From: Flavobacteria bacterium BAL38
GTDB taxonomy: Bacteria > Bacteroidota > Bacteroidia > Flavobacteriales > Flavobacteriaceae
Assembly (NCBI GenBank): GCA_000169355.1
Contig: AAXX01000001.1
Span: 186,001-250,000, forward strand
Length of the DNA stretch: 64,000 nucleotides
Reading direction: 5' to 3'
The translations under genes were made by a program, and so were the position numbers. Positions 8,686 to 16,157 of this stretch are shown piece after piece (position 1 is the stretch's first letter; every line of letters begins with the position of its first letter). The notes under the pieces were generated by a model. The model had not been told where the DNA came from. It ran no database searches and saw nothing but the letters and a program-made list of their open reading frames with translations.

Positions 8686-8725
8686 TTTGTTTTGTTTAAC
8701 TTTTTTATTATTTTTGTTAAACAAA
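8686..8725 (+). promoter_or_regulatory. crt operon promoter with perfect inverted-repeat operator
   Basis: TTTG (8686-8689), 19 bases, then TATTTTTG (8709-8716) form a full promoter. TTTGTTTAAC (8691-8700) and GTTAAACAAA (8716-8725) are perfect 10-bp inverted arms with a 15-base spacer. They fill the spacer and the edge of the -7 box. The same pattern precedes the MerR gene, so this is the probable target of that regulator. Confidence 0.72.
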
Positions 8726-8735
8726 TTATATTCAA

Positions 8736-10196
8736 GTGAGTAAAAAAATTGCAATAATTGGATCTGGGTTTTCTGCATTATCTGCAGCTTGCTATTTAGC
8801 AAAAGCGGGCAATAATGTTACTATTTATGAAAAAAACAGCACTATAGGAGGAAGAGCCCGTCAACTTAAAAAAGAAGGATTTACTTTTGATATTGGTCCA
8901 ACATGGTATTGGATGCCTGATGTATTTGAGCGTTTTTTTGCAGATTTTAGTAAAAAACCTTCTGACTACTATGAATTAATTAAGTTATCTCCTGCTTATC
9001 AAGTTTATTTTGGTGAACTAGATTTTGTAACTATTGCAGATAATTTACCTGAAATAGTAGCTACTTTTGAATCTATTGAAAAAGGAAGTGGTAAAGAACT
9101 CGAGCAATTCATGGCAGAAGCTAAAAGTAATTACGACATTGCTATTAAAGATTTAGTATATCGCCCAGGAGAATCTCCATTAGAATTAATCACTTTAGAA
9201 ACTGCAAAAAAAGTAAACCAGTTTTTTAGTAACATTAAAAAGGATGTTCGTAAAAGATTTAAAAACATGAAATTGGTTCAAATTTTAGAATTTCCAGTTT
9301 TGTTTTTAGGTGCTAAACCAAGTGATACGCCATCATTTTATAATTTTATGAATTTCGCCGATTTTGGTTTAGGAACATGGCATCCTAAAAACGGCATGTA
9401 TTCTGTTATATTAGCAATGGAAGCACTTGCAAAAGATTTAGGTGTAAAAATTGAAACTAATGCTAACGTTGAAAAAATTGATGTTACAAATGGTAAAGCA
9501 ACAGGCATTTTAGTGAATAACAAAATCGTAGCTGCTGATATCGTTTTAAGTGGTGCTGATTATCATCATTCAGAAACATTATTAGAGAAAAATTACCGTC
9601 AGTATTCTGAAAATTATTGGGAAACCAAAACATTTGCTCCTTCTTCACTCCTATTTTATGTTGGTTTTGATAAAAAAATTGAAAATGTAGAACATCATTC
9701 TTTATTTTTTGATGTAGATTTTGATATTCATGCCGAAGCCATTTACGACAATCCAAAATGGCCTGAAGATCCACTATTTTATGTGAGTTTTCCATCGAAA
9801 ACAGACGATAATTGTGCGCCTGAAGGAAAAGAAGCGGCTATCTTTTTAATTCCGCTAGCTCCTGGTTTAGAAGACACTAATGAGTTAAGAGAAATTTATT
9901 TTGAAAAAATAATTTCACGCCTTGAGCGATTAACTAACCAAAAAGTAAAAAATAATATTATCTTTAAAGAATCGTTTTGCGTAAATGATTTTATAAAAGA
10001 TTATAATTCATATAAAGGGAATGCTTATGGTATGGCAAACACACTATTGCAAACCGCTTTTTTAAGACCAAAATTGAAAAGTAAAAAAGTGAAAAACTTA
10101 TATTTTACCGGACAATTAACTGTTCCAGGACCTGGAGTTCCTCCATCATTAATTTCTGGAAAATTAGTATCAGATTTAATAGAAAAATATAAATAA
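8736..10196 (+). CDS. crtI: Phytoene desaturase
   Basis: A 486-residue FAD-dependent desaturase that turns phytoene into lycopene. The start is the GTG at 8736, which directly gives MSKKIAIIGSGFSALSAACYL with the FAD-binding beta-alpha-beta unit; the mRNA leader would be only about 12-15 bases. A GGRARQL motif and DIGPTWYWMP follow. The C-terminus has YFTGQLTVPGPGVPPSLISGK, the conserved bacterial-type phytoene dehydrogenase end. First gene of the crt operon, 2 bases before crtB, under the inverted-repeat promoter at 8686-8725. Confidence 0.94.
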   Translation: MSKKIAIIGSGFSALSAACYLAKAGNNVTIYEKNSTIGGRARQLKKEGFTFDIGPTWYWMPDVFERFFADFSKKPSDYYELIKLSPAYQVYFGELDFVTIADNLPEIVATFESIEKGSGKELEQFMAEAKSNYDIAIKDLVYRPGESPLELITLETAKKVNQFFSNIKKDVRKRFKNMKLVQILEFPVLFLGAKPSDTPSFYNFMNFADFGLGTWHPKNGMYSVILAMEALAKDLGVKIETNANVEKIDVTNGKATGILVNNKIVAADIVLSGADYHHSETLLEKNYRQYSENYWETKTFAPSSLLFYVGFDKKIENVEHHSLFFDVDFDIHAEAIYDNPKWPEDPLFYVSFPSKTDDNCAPEGKEAAIFLIPLAPGLEDTNELREIYFEKIISRLERLTNQKVKNNIIFKESFCVNDFIKDYNSYKGNAYGMANTLLQTAFLRPKLKSKKVKNLYFTGQLTVPGPGVPPSLISGKLVSDLIEKYK

Positions 10197-10198
10197 GC

Positions 10199-11038
10199 AT
10201 GAAAGCACTATTTGACAAAGTTTCTAATGATTGTAGTGTAAAAGTTACAAAGGCATACAGTACTTCATTTTCTAGTGCTGTAAAAATGTTAGCACCTAGT
10301 ATTAGACAAGATATTTACAATATATATGGTTTTGTTCGCTTTGCAGATGAAATTGTAGACTCATTTCATGATTACGATAAAGCATTTCTGTTTTCTAAAT
10401 TTGAACAAGATTTAACTGATGCTTTAGAACACAAAATAAGTTTAAATCCAATATTAAATTCATTTCAATATACGGTAAACAAGTACAATATTCCACTAGA
10501 AATGATTGATGCTTTTATGAAAAGTATGAAATTAGATTTAAGTAAAAGTGAATACAAAACAACAGAAGAATATCAAGAATACATTTACGGATCAGCAGAT
10601 GTAGTGGGTTTAATGTGCTTAAAAGTTTTTGTAAACGGAAATGAAGAAAAGTACAATGAATTAAAAGATTCAGCTATGCGATTAGGTTCAGCTTTTCAAA
10701 AAGTGAATTTCTTGCGCGATTTAAAAGCTGATTTTGAAGATCTAAGTAGAACTTATTTTCCAAATACCGATTTAAATCATTTAGATGAAAAATCGAAACA
10801 AGAGATTATTGCAGATATTGAAAGTGATTTTGAAGCTGCATTTGAAGGAATTAAAAATCTTCCTTTAGAGGCTAAATTTGGTGTTTATACAGCATATCGC
10901 TATTATAAAAAGTTATTAATAAAACTTCAAAAGACACCTTCACTTGAAATTAAAAATACGAGAATAAGAGTCTCAGATTATCAGAAAGTACAATTACTAG
11001 CAAGATGCTATGTTAAATATCGTTTAAACATTATTTGA
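10199..11038 (+). CDS. crtB: Phytoene synthase
   Basis: A 279-residue trans-isoprenyl diphosphate synthase-fold enzyme that joins two geranylgeranyl diphosphates into phytoene. The two Asp-rich motifs are present: RFADEIVDSFHD near residue 45, and NFLRDLKADFEDLSRTYFP near residue 170. The latter is diagnostic for squalene/phytoene synthases, and TYFP favours phytoene synthase. It is separated from crtI by 2 bases. A palindromic repeat lies in the 85-base gap before crtZ, which might stabilise or reduce downstream mRNA. Confidence 0.94.
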   Translation: MKALFDKVSNDCSVKVTKAYSTSFSSAVKMLAPSIRQDIYNIYGFVRFADEIVDSFHDYDKAFLFSKFEQDLTDALEHKISLNPILNSFQYTVNKYNIPLEMIDAFMKSMKLDLSKSEYKTTEEYQEYIYGSADVVGLMCLKVFVNGNEEKYNELKDSAMRLGSAFQKVNFLRDLKADFEDLSRTYFPNTDLNHLDEKSKQEIIADIESDFEAAFEGIKNLPLEAKFGVYTAYRYYKKLLIKLQKTPSLEIKNTRIRVSDYQKVQLLARCYVKYRLNII

Positions 11039-11061
11039 TGATTGTTTAATCATGGTTGATT

Positions 11062-11091
11062 TGTCATGCTGAACTCGTTTCAGCATCTTTA
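11062..11091. repeat. Short palindromic repeat in the crtB-crtZ gap
   Basis: TGTCATGCTGAACTCGTTTCAGCATC contains a perfect hairpin, ATGCTGAA / TTCAGCAT. It is a half-length relative of the element at 37200-37259 and of the copy inside icmF. Confidence 0.75.
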
Positions 11092-11123
11092 AATAAAATA
11101 TAATTATTAAATATTATAATATT

Positions 11124-11567
11124 ATGTGGTTACACGTTTTTGTTTTTTTTACAACGTTTTTTATTATGGAATTTATGGCGTGGTTTACTCATAAATACGT
11201 AATGCATGGTTTTTTATGGAGTTTACATGCCGATCATCATAAAAAAGATCATGATTCTTGGTTTGAAAGAAATGACGCCTTCTTTATTTTTTATGCCATT
11301 GTTAGTATTACTTGTTTTTACACTTGGAGTACTGGCTCTTTTGAATTAGGTTTATCAATTGGTTTAGGCATTTTAGCGTATGGAATTGCCTATTTTTTAG
11401 TTCATGATATATTTATACATCAACGTTTTAAAATATTTAGAAACGCTGATAATAAATATGCAAAAGCAGTAAGAAGAGCTCATAAAATGCATCACAAACA
11501 TATTGGAAAAGAACATGGCGAATGCTTTGGAATGTTAATTGTTCCTTTTAAATATTATAAAAACTAA
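11124..11567 (+). CDS. crtZ: Beta-carotene hydroxylase
   Basis: A 147-residue membrane di-iron hydroxylase that adds 3-hydroxyl groups to beta-carotene rings to make zeaxanthin. The histidine clusters of the family are present: HKYVMH, HADHH, HDIFIHQ and HKMHHKH. Membrane helices are seen near residues 1-18 and 55-95. It is the last gene of the crt run and ends in a strong terminator at 11569. No lycopene cyclase gene is found beside it, so ring closure must be encoded elsewhere. Confidence 0.92.
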   Translation: MWLHVFVFFTTFFIMEFMAWFTHKYVMHGFLWSLHADHHKKDHDSWFERNDAFFIFYAIVSITCFYTWSTGSFELGLSIGLGILAYGIAYFLVHDIFIHQRFKIFRNADNKYAKAVRRAHKMHHKHIGKEHGECFGMLIVPFKYYKN

Positions 11568-11568
11568 T

Positions 11569-11590
11569 AAATCCCGCAGTAGCGGGATTT
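11569..11590. terminator. Bidirectional terminator between crtZ and the DUF4252 operon
   Basis: The stem AAATCCCGC / GCGGGATTT has a 4-base loop and A/T tracts on both sides. It serves both convergent genes. Confidence 0.85.
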
Positions 11591-11593
11591 ATT

Positions 11594-12127
11594 TTATTTC
11601 ATTAGTTGCTGTAAAGGTTTGAGTTGCTCTAAATCGAGATTCGATTTTTGAAGTAAATTCAGCATGTTCATTATATGATTTGGATTCATATCGTTTCCTA
11701 AAACTCTTACAACGGCAAAACCGTTTTCTTTTTTTCCGGCTAATACCACAAATTCTTCAATATGTTCATCATCATTGCCTACAAAATAAATAGCGGCACC
11801 ATCATTACCTGAACCAAATTTCATTAATTGTTGGTAGGTTTCCTCTTTTAAAATAGCCTTTACTTCTTTTATTTCGGTTTCGTAACCCGTTACATCAGTT
11901 GAATCTGATTTAAAAGCTATAACATTCATCTTATCAAACGATTCTAAAGCTGCTTTTTCTGTTTCAGATAAGTTAACCTTATCCGTTTTAATAATGTTTG
12001 GAGACAAATCAACAGCAATAAACTTTGAAGATTCTGTTTTCTCAACAAAATATTTTTGAAGTGATGGTTTAGAATCACAACTAAATAATACAAGTACGCA
12101 AGCGAACACTACTATAAATTTTCTCAT
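11594..12127 (-). CDS. DUF4252 lipoprotein
   Basis: A 177-residue protein with signal peptide MRKFIVVFACVLVLFSC (lipobox Cys17). The mature part matches DUF4252: an IYFVGNDDEHIEEFVVLAG strand pair and a C-terminal Leu-rich helix region. The function of the domain is unknown. It is the last gene of a four-gene minus-strand operon (ECF sigma factor, anti-sigma-like protein, two DUF4252 proteins), so the DUF4252 pair is probably part of, or controlled by, the sigma system. Confidence 0.82.
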   Translation of the reverse strand: MRKFIVVFACVLVLFSCDSKPSLQKYFVEKTESSKFIAVDLSPNIIKTDKVNLSETEKAALESFDKMNVIAFKSDSTDVTGYETEIKEVKAILKEETYQQLMKFGSGNDGAAIYFVGNDDEHIEEFVVLAGKKENGFAVVRVLGNDMNPNHIMNMLNLLQKSNLDLEQLKPLQQLMK

Positions 12128-12130
12128 AAT

Positions 12131-12658
12131 TTATTTTTTTGAAGCTTTTTTCAAATCATCACCACCAGGAAGACTCATTTTTTCAGTTAATATAGAAATT
12201 TCATCTAAATTAAAATTTCCTGTTAACGATAAAACAATTGTATTAGCATCTTTCATATTAGCTCCTTCAATAAACATTAAAAGCTCTTTTACGATATTTT
12301 CATTTGCACCAGACTTAACGTAAATTTTCACGTTTTTACCATCGCTATTCACTCGCATTAATTCTTCTAATGGATTTGATTTTAAGTAAGTCATCACAGT
12401 TGCTTTCATATCGGCACCTAATTTTGAATTACTTGTGGTAAATACTTTTAGGTTGTCTAATTTTTTAAGCAAGTTCATGTATTTTTGCATTTCTTTATCT
12501 TTTGCATCAACCTTAACTTTACTCATCATTTCAAACATCTTTTTATTTACAATAACAGATGCCACCCCTTCTTTATCTTCAAATTTATCAAAAGCACCTT
12601 GTGCGAATGAAGCAACTGAAGAAATTAAAAATGCTATAACTACTACTAAATTTTTCAT
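12131..12658 (-). CDS. DUF4252 secreted protein
   Basis: A 175-residue protein with a cleavable signal peptide (MKNLVVVIAFLISSVASFAQ, cut after AQ-type end). The mature part is a DUF4252 domain: ASVIVNKKMFEMMSKV, then KIYVKSGANENIVKELLMFI, then VLSLTGNFNLDEISIL. It is a paralogue of the lipoprotein at 11594-12127, three bases upstream. It is likely periplasmic, while its partner is lipid-anchored. No catalytic motif is seen. Confidence 0.82.
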   Translation of the reverse strand: MKNLVVVIAFLISSVASFAQGAFDKFEDKEGVASVIVNKKMFEMMSKVKVDAKDKEMQKYMNLLKKLDNLKVFTTSNSKLGADMKATVMTYLKSNPLEELMRVNSDGKNVKIYVKSGANENIVKELLMFIEGANMKDANTIVLSLTGNFNLDEISILTEKMSLPGGDDLKKASKK

Positions 12659-12666
12659 TTTTCTTA

Positions 12667-13110
12667 TTATTTAAAAATTGTTTTTTTTGTTTTTTCGTAT
12701 TCTTCTAAATAGACTACACTTTCCATGCCAGAATTAACTTGTTCTGAAACCAATAATAAAGCTTTCTGTGTAGCGGCAAAGGCTTCCTCTGGATTATCAT
12801 ATGTTCCTAAATCTTCATTATTAGGAACCGAAGGATAAAAATAAAAGGTTGCCAATCCAAAAAGCACTACAAAACTTGCTGCAATACCTATCCATTTTAC
12901 AGTTCTTTGTTTTCTAGGTTGTAATGGAAGTTTTTGTTTGAATTGCGTTTCTTTTTGTGTTTCAAAGTAACAAAACAGCGCTTGATATTTTGCCAAATGT
13001 GGCACCACATCGTTTGAAGAAAAATAGGCCTTTAATTGTTTCTCTTCTGCTATTGTAGTTTCTCCTTGAAAGTATTTTTCCAATAATTGTTCAACTAACT
13101 TGAGTTCCAT
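12667..13110 (-). CDS. Putative anti-sigma factor (single-pass membrane protein)
   Basis: A 147-residue protein. Residues 1-70 form a helical cytoplasmic domain (EQLLEKYFQGETTIAEEKQLKAYF, as in Bacteroidota anti-sigma N-termini). Residues about 73-92 are a membrane helix (WIGIAASFVVLFGLATFYFY). A short periplasmic tail follows. It overlaps the ECF sigma gene by 20 bases, the usual sign of a sigma/anti-sigma pair. No zinc HxxxCxxC motif is seen. The assignment rests on topology and context. Confidence 0.7.
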   Translation of the reverse strand: MELKLVEQLLEKYFQGETTIAEEKQLKAYFSSNDVVPHLAKYQALFCYFETQKETQFKQKLPLQPRKQRTVKWIGIAASFVVLFGLATFYFYPSVPNNEDLGTYDNPEEAFAATQKALLLVSEQVNSGMESVVYLEEYEKTKKTIFK

Positions 13111-13606
13111 AATTATGTGTTTTTTCTATTTGTTCTCTTAAGGTTTTTCGTGCTCTTGATAAAGCTACTCGAACCGCTGTTTCATTCATTTCTAATACTT
13201 GAGCAATTTCTGAAAATTCGTATTCTTCAATTTCTCTAAGTTGCACAATCAATCGTTGTTGTTCGGGTAAATCGTTCATTAACTTTTCTGCCCATTGCAA
13301 CGTGTTTTGATGTTCTATCTGTGTTTCAACACTAGCTTGCTTGTCTTGATAATTGTTATGTACAATTTGTAAATTAGTAGCTCTCTTGCTTTTTAACTGA
13401 TCTAAACAATAATTTTTTGTCATTGTCATTGCCAAAGCTTCCACACTATTATATTGCGCTAAAGCATCATTTTTATTCCACAACCTAACCATTACTTCCT
13501 GAGTAGCATCTTCAGCTTCTTCAGTACTCACTAACATTCGCTTTGCTAAACGAAATAGTTTGTCTTTAAAAGGAGTTATAATTTGTATAAACTCGATTTG
13601 ATTCAT
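13091..13606 (-). CDS. ECF-type RNA polymerase sigma factor
   Basis: A 171-residue sigma-70 family factor with only regions 2 and 4. Region 2 reads FRLAKRMLVSTEEAEDATQEVMVRLW. Region 4 reads LPEQQRLIVQLREIEEYEFSEIAQVLEMNETAVRVALSRARKTLR (helix-turn-helix). First gene of the operon with the anti-sigma-like protein and two DUF4252 genes. The signal it answers to is not visible. Confidence 0.92.
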   Translation of the reverse strand: MNQIEFIQIITPFKDKLFRLAKRMLVSTEEAEDATQEVMVRLWNKNDALAQYNSVEALAMTMTKNYCLDQLKSKRATNLQIVHNNYQDKQASVETQIEHQNTLQWAEKLMNDLPEQQRLIVQLREIEEYEFSEIAQVLEMNETAVRVALSRARKTLREQIEKTHNYGTQVS

Positions 13607-13662
13607 TTGTAATAGGTTGGTTTATAATGAAGACGAATGTAAATTAATTTTGTTACAAAATA

Positions 13663-13699
13663 AAAAAAGGTTTTGATAAATAATTACCAAAACCTTTTA
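13663..13699 (-). terminator. Terminator of the B12 receptor gene
   Basis: The stem AAAAGGTTTTG / CAAAACCTTTT with a 12-base loop lies just beyond the receptor stop codon at 13721. T tracts occur on both strands. Confidence 0.75.
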
Positions 13700-13720
13700 A
13701 ATCCAATTAATTATATAAAA

Positions 13721-15661
13721 TTAAAACATGAAATTTAAACCTAATTTATAATTTCTTCCTCTGGTATTGTAACCTATTATTTCTTGAAAATCTTCATTCA
13801 AAATATTAGTCACAGCGCCAAAAACTTGCAAACGATTTGGTAATAACTCATATGAAATATTTGAATTCACTAATTGATAAGCCGATAAATCAACCGCTTG
13901 CGTTGCCCAAATATTCGAATTGTAAAATGCGTCATTTCTTTGATCTACATACTGATATTGTATTCCGAATGTTCCTCTTTTAAATAGATAACTTACATCT
14001 ACATTTCCTTTATGTTTTGGAATTAGTCGATTTAATTGTTTCTCAGCTTGTGTAAAAGTGTAATTTCCACCTATATTAATTTTTTCAGATAATGCGTAAC
14101 GAATAGTTGTTTCGATACCTTTTGCGTTATAAGTTCCATCAATATTAATATAATACGATTCAAATGTTGCTGAATTATAAAAGAATCCGAAAGTGTTTTG
14201 TTCTTCTCTGTAAAAACCAACTGCATTAATGGTTAATTTTTTATCCAATAATTGTAATTCAAAACCAAATTCTGCCGTAGCATTTTCTTCTGGTGTTAAG
14301 TCTAAATTTCCGTAAGGTCCGTATAATTGATATAAACTTGGCGTGATAAAAGCCGTACTATACGAAGCTAACACTTTCAAAGGTAAATCATCGAAAGAAA
14401 AACTCGGATTGAAATTATATACTACTTGATTTCCATATTCGCTGTGCGTGTTCAAACGTGCTCCAGCATTAACATTCAATCCAAAATCAGAATTATAAAC
14501 AATCGTTGCATAAGGATCAATTAAATTGAACTTCGCTCCTTCTTTAGCCACATCAGTGTAATCATCTTTTTGTGTCATATCGAAATATTGATATTGCACA
14601 CCTAAAACTAAATAGACTTGCTTACTGAAGTTGTATTTATTGAAAGCATCAATTGAAGCCGTTCTTCCATTATAATTATAAGAATCAACTGTGCCCGACC
14701 AAGAATTAGAGATATTTATCGTTCTGTCGATGGTTGAAGCACCCGCATTAATAGCAAATTCTCCTTTATTGTATTTGTATTTTGGTAAAAATCCGATTCT
14801 AAATTGTTCCGAAAAACTATTGTTGTTCAAATCATCAGAATTAGCGATTACACCATCAAACGAATTGTCAAACGTATTTTTGATTCGGTCGTAATTTCCA
14901 AAAAACTCAAAACTTAATTTATCGTTCGCTTTAAAACCAATTTTTTGCAACACATTCACTCTCGAAAACGTATCTTCTTCAAAATCTTCTCCAGCGGCTT
15001 CCGACATTCCTTTGGTTTCCGTACTATTTAAAGTAGTCATGTAAGAAACTTTATTGATTGTTCCGTTTACCGATACACCTTGATTGAAATCTTGCGCACT
15101 TGTTTTTGAAGTTTCCGAAGTGTTTTGCGTTCCCATATTGATGTACGCGTTTCCTGAAATTTCCTTTTTAGCTGATTTTTTCAACGTAATATTGATAACT
15201 CCAGTCGCAGCTCCAGTCCCATATAAAGTACTTGAAGCACCTTTCATTACTTCAATTTTTTCGATTTGTTCTACCGGAATCAAACGTAAATCATACTCCA
15301 AATTAATTCCTGAAGCATCGGTTACAGGAATTCCATCAATATAAATAGCCACTTGACGATTACGACCACCACGAATGTAATAACCTAAGTTTTTTCCGTT
15401 AAACGATTGATTTCCGTTAATTTCCACTCCCGCTACTTGACTTAAAACATTGGTTACCGTTTGCCCCTGCTTTTTAGCCAAATCTTCAGTTGTGATTACT
15501 TCAATAATTTTGCCTGATTTTTCTTTGCTTTGCGCAAATTTTGTGTCGGAAACGACCACTTCTTTTAGAGATTTAACTTTTAACGTATCTTGTTCTTGTG
15601 CATACGCAAAAGTAGTTGCAAGTGTACAAAACACACTCATGTAAATAAACTTTTTGTTCAT
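13721..15661 (-). CDS. btuB: TonB-dependent vitamin B12 receptor, BtuB-like
   Basis: The start is set at the ATG at 15661 (MNKKFIYMSVFCTL, signal peptide). The receptor is about 646 residues. The TonB box region KEVVVSD follows the signal peptide. The plug domain has GYYIRGGRNRQVAIYIDGIPV and LYGTGAATGVINITLKK. The barrel ends in an aromatic residue (NFMF), as outer-membrane beta-barrels do. B12 as substrate is inferred from the cobalamin riboswitch about 260 bases upstream on the same strand and the btuFCD-like genes next door. The 5' leader is long and contains a palindromic repeat. Confidence 0.9.
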   Translation of the reverse strand: MNKKFIYMSVFCTLATTFAYAQEQDTLKVKSLKEVVVSDTKFAQSKEKSGKIIEVITTEDLAKKQGQTVTNVLSQVAGVEINGNQSFNGKNLGYYIRGGRNRQVAIYIDGIPVTDASGINLEYDLRLIPVEQIEKIEVMKGASSTLYGTGAATGVINITLKKSAKKEISGNAYINMGTQNTSETSKTSAQDFNQGVSVNGTINKVSYMTTLNSTETKGMSEAAGEDFEEDTFSRVNVLQKIGFKANDKLSFEFFGNYDRIKNTFDNSFDGVIANSDDLNNNSFSEQFRIGFLPKYKYNKGEFAINAGASTIDRTINISNSWSGTVDSYNYNGRTASIDAFNKYNFSKQVYLVLGVQYQYFDMTQKDDYTDVAKEGAKFNLIDPYATIVYNSDFGLNVNAGARLNTHSEYGNQVVYNFNPSFSFDDLPLKVLASYSTAFITPSLYQLYGPYGNLDLTPEENATAEFGFELQLLDKKLTINAVGFYREEQNTFGFFYNSATFESYYINIDGTYNAKGIETTIRYALSEKINIGGNYTFTQAEKQLNRLIPKHKGNVDVSYLFKRGTFGIQYQYVDQRNDAFYNSNIWATQAVDLSAYQLVNSNISYELLPNRLQVFGAVTNILNEDFQEIIGYNTRGRNYKLGLNFMF

Positions 15662-15699
15662 TTTAGGGTTAATAAAAACATGCTGAAATAATTTTTTCA

Positions 15700-15831
15700 A
15701 CACATAGAATCATAGATGAAATAGAACATAAAAAGGTATTTCATTTAACATAGACAATATAGTGCTATGTGTAAAAATCATTTTCTAAAACAGCCTTTAA
15801 AATAAACTAAACACTATGTGACTATGTGTTT
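15700..15831. repeat. ACACATAG-family palindromic repeat, copy 1
   Basis: Left end AACACATAGAATCATAG, right end CTATGTGACTATGTGTTT, inverted with respect to each other, and an internal TTTCATTTAACATAG...GCTATGTG part. Related copies are at 18414-18558 and 33673-33792. It lies in the btuB leader between riboswitch and start codon. Confidence 0.75.
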
Positions 15832-15921
15832 AAACCAATCACTTCAATCAATAATTAATAAATTGGGGAGAAAAGCACAGAATTTACCCATACTCAAACT
15901 TTTTTTCCCGAAAGTTTGTTA

Positions 15922-16078
15922 CTCAACGAATGTGGCAGGTCTCCTGGCTTGCGTCTTGTTATCAACCTTCTCATTCGCTGTGGCGAACAATGGTAATGTA
16001 GATAATAACAAGCTTAATAGCTTACAGTTGCGGGTACAGCTTAGGTTTTACACCTAATTCCCTTTTAATGTTGTTTTG
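15922..16078 (-). promoter_or_regulatory. Cobalamin riboswitch
   Basis: On the minus strand the order is AAAGGGAATTAGGTG, then CTGTACCCGCAACTGTAA, then GCCAGGAGACCTGCC (the B12 box), all hallmarks of the AdoCbl riboswitch. A closing stem is possible from CAAC (5') and GTTG (3'). It should switch off btuB expression when cobalamin is plentiful. A -7 box TACCTTTG lies at 16119-16112 on the minus strand. The downstream hairpin CAAACTTT/AAAGTTTG lacks a clear T run, so the mode of control is open. Confidence 0.95.
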
Positions 16079-16132
16079 AAAAATTCAGAAACAACAACCA
16101 AAATTCGAGTGCAAAGGTATTTTATTTTTATT

Positions 16133-16140
16133 TACATTTG
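16133..16140 (+). promoter_or_regulatory. -7 box of the tandem TonB-C gene
   Basis: TACATTTG fits TAnnTTTG and lies 18 bases before the ATG at 16158. It is divergent from the riboswitch promoter. No clear -33 TTG is seen. Confidence 0.45.
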
Positions 16141-16157
16141 AAAAAAATAGATTTAAA

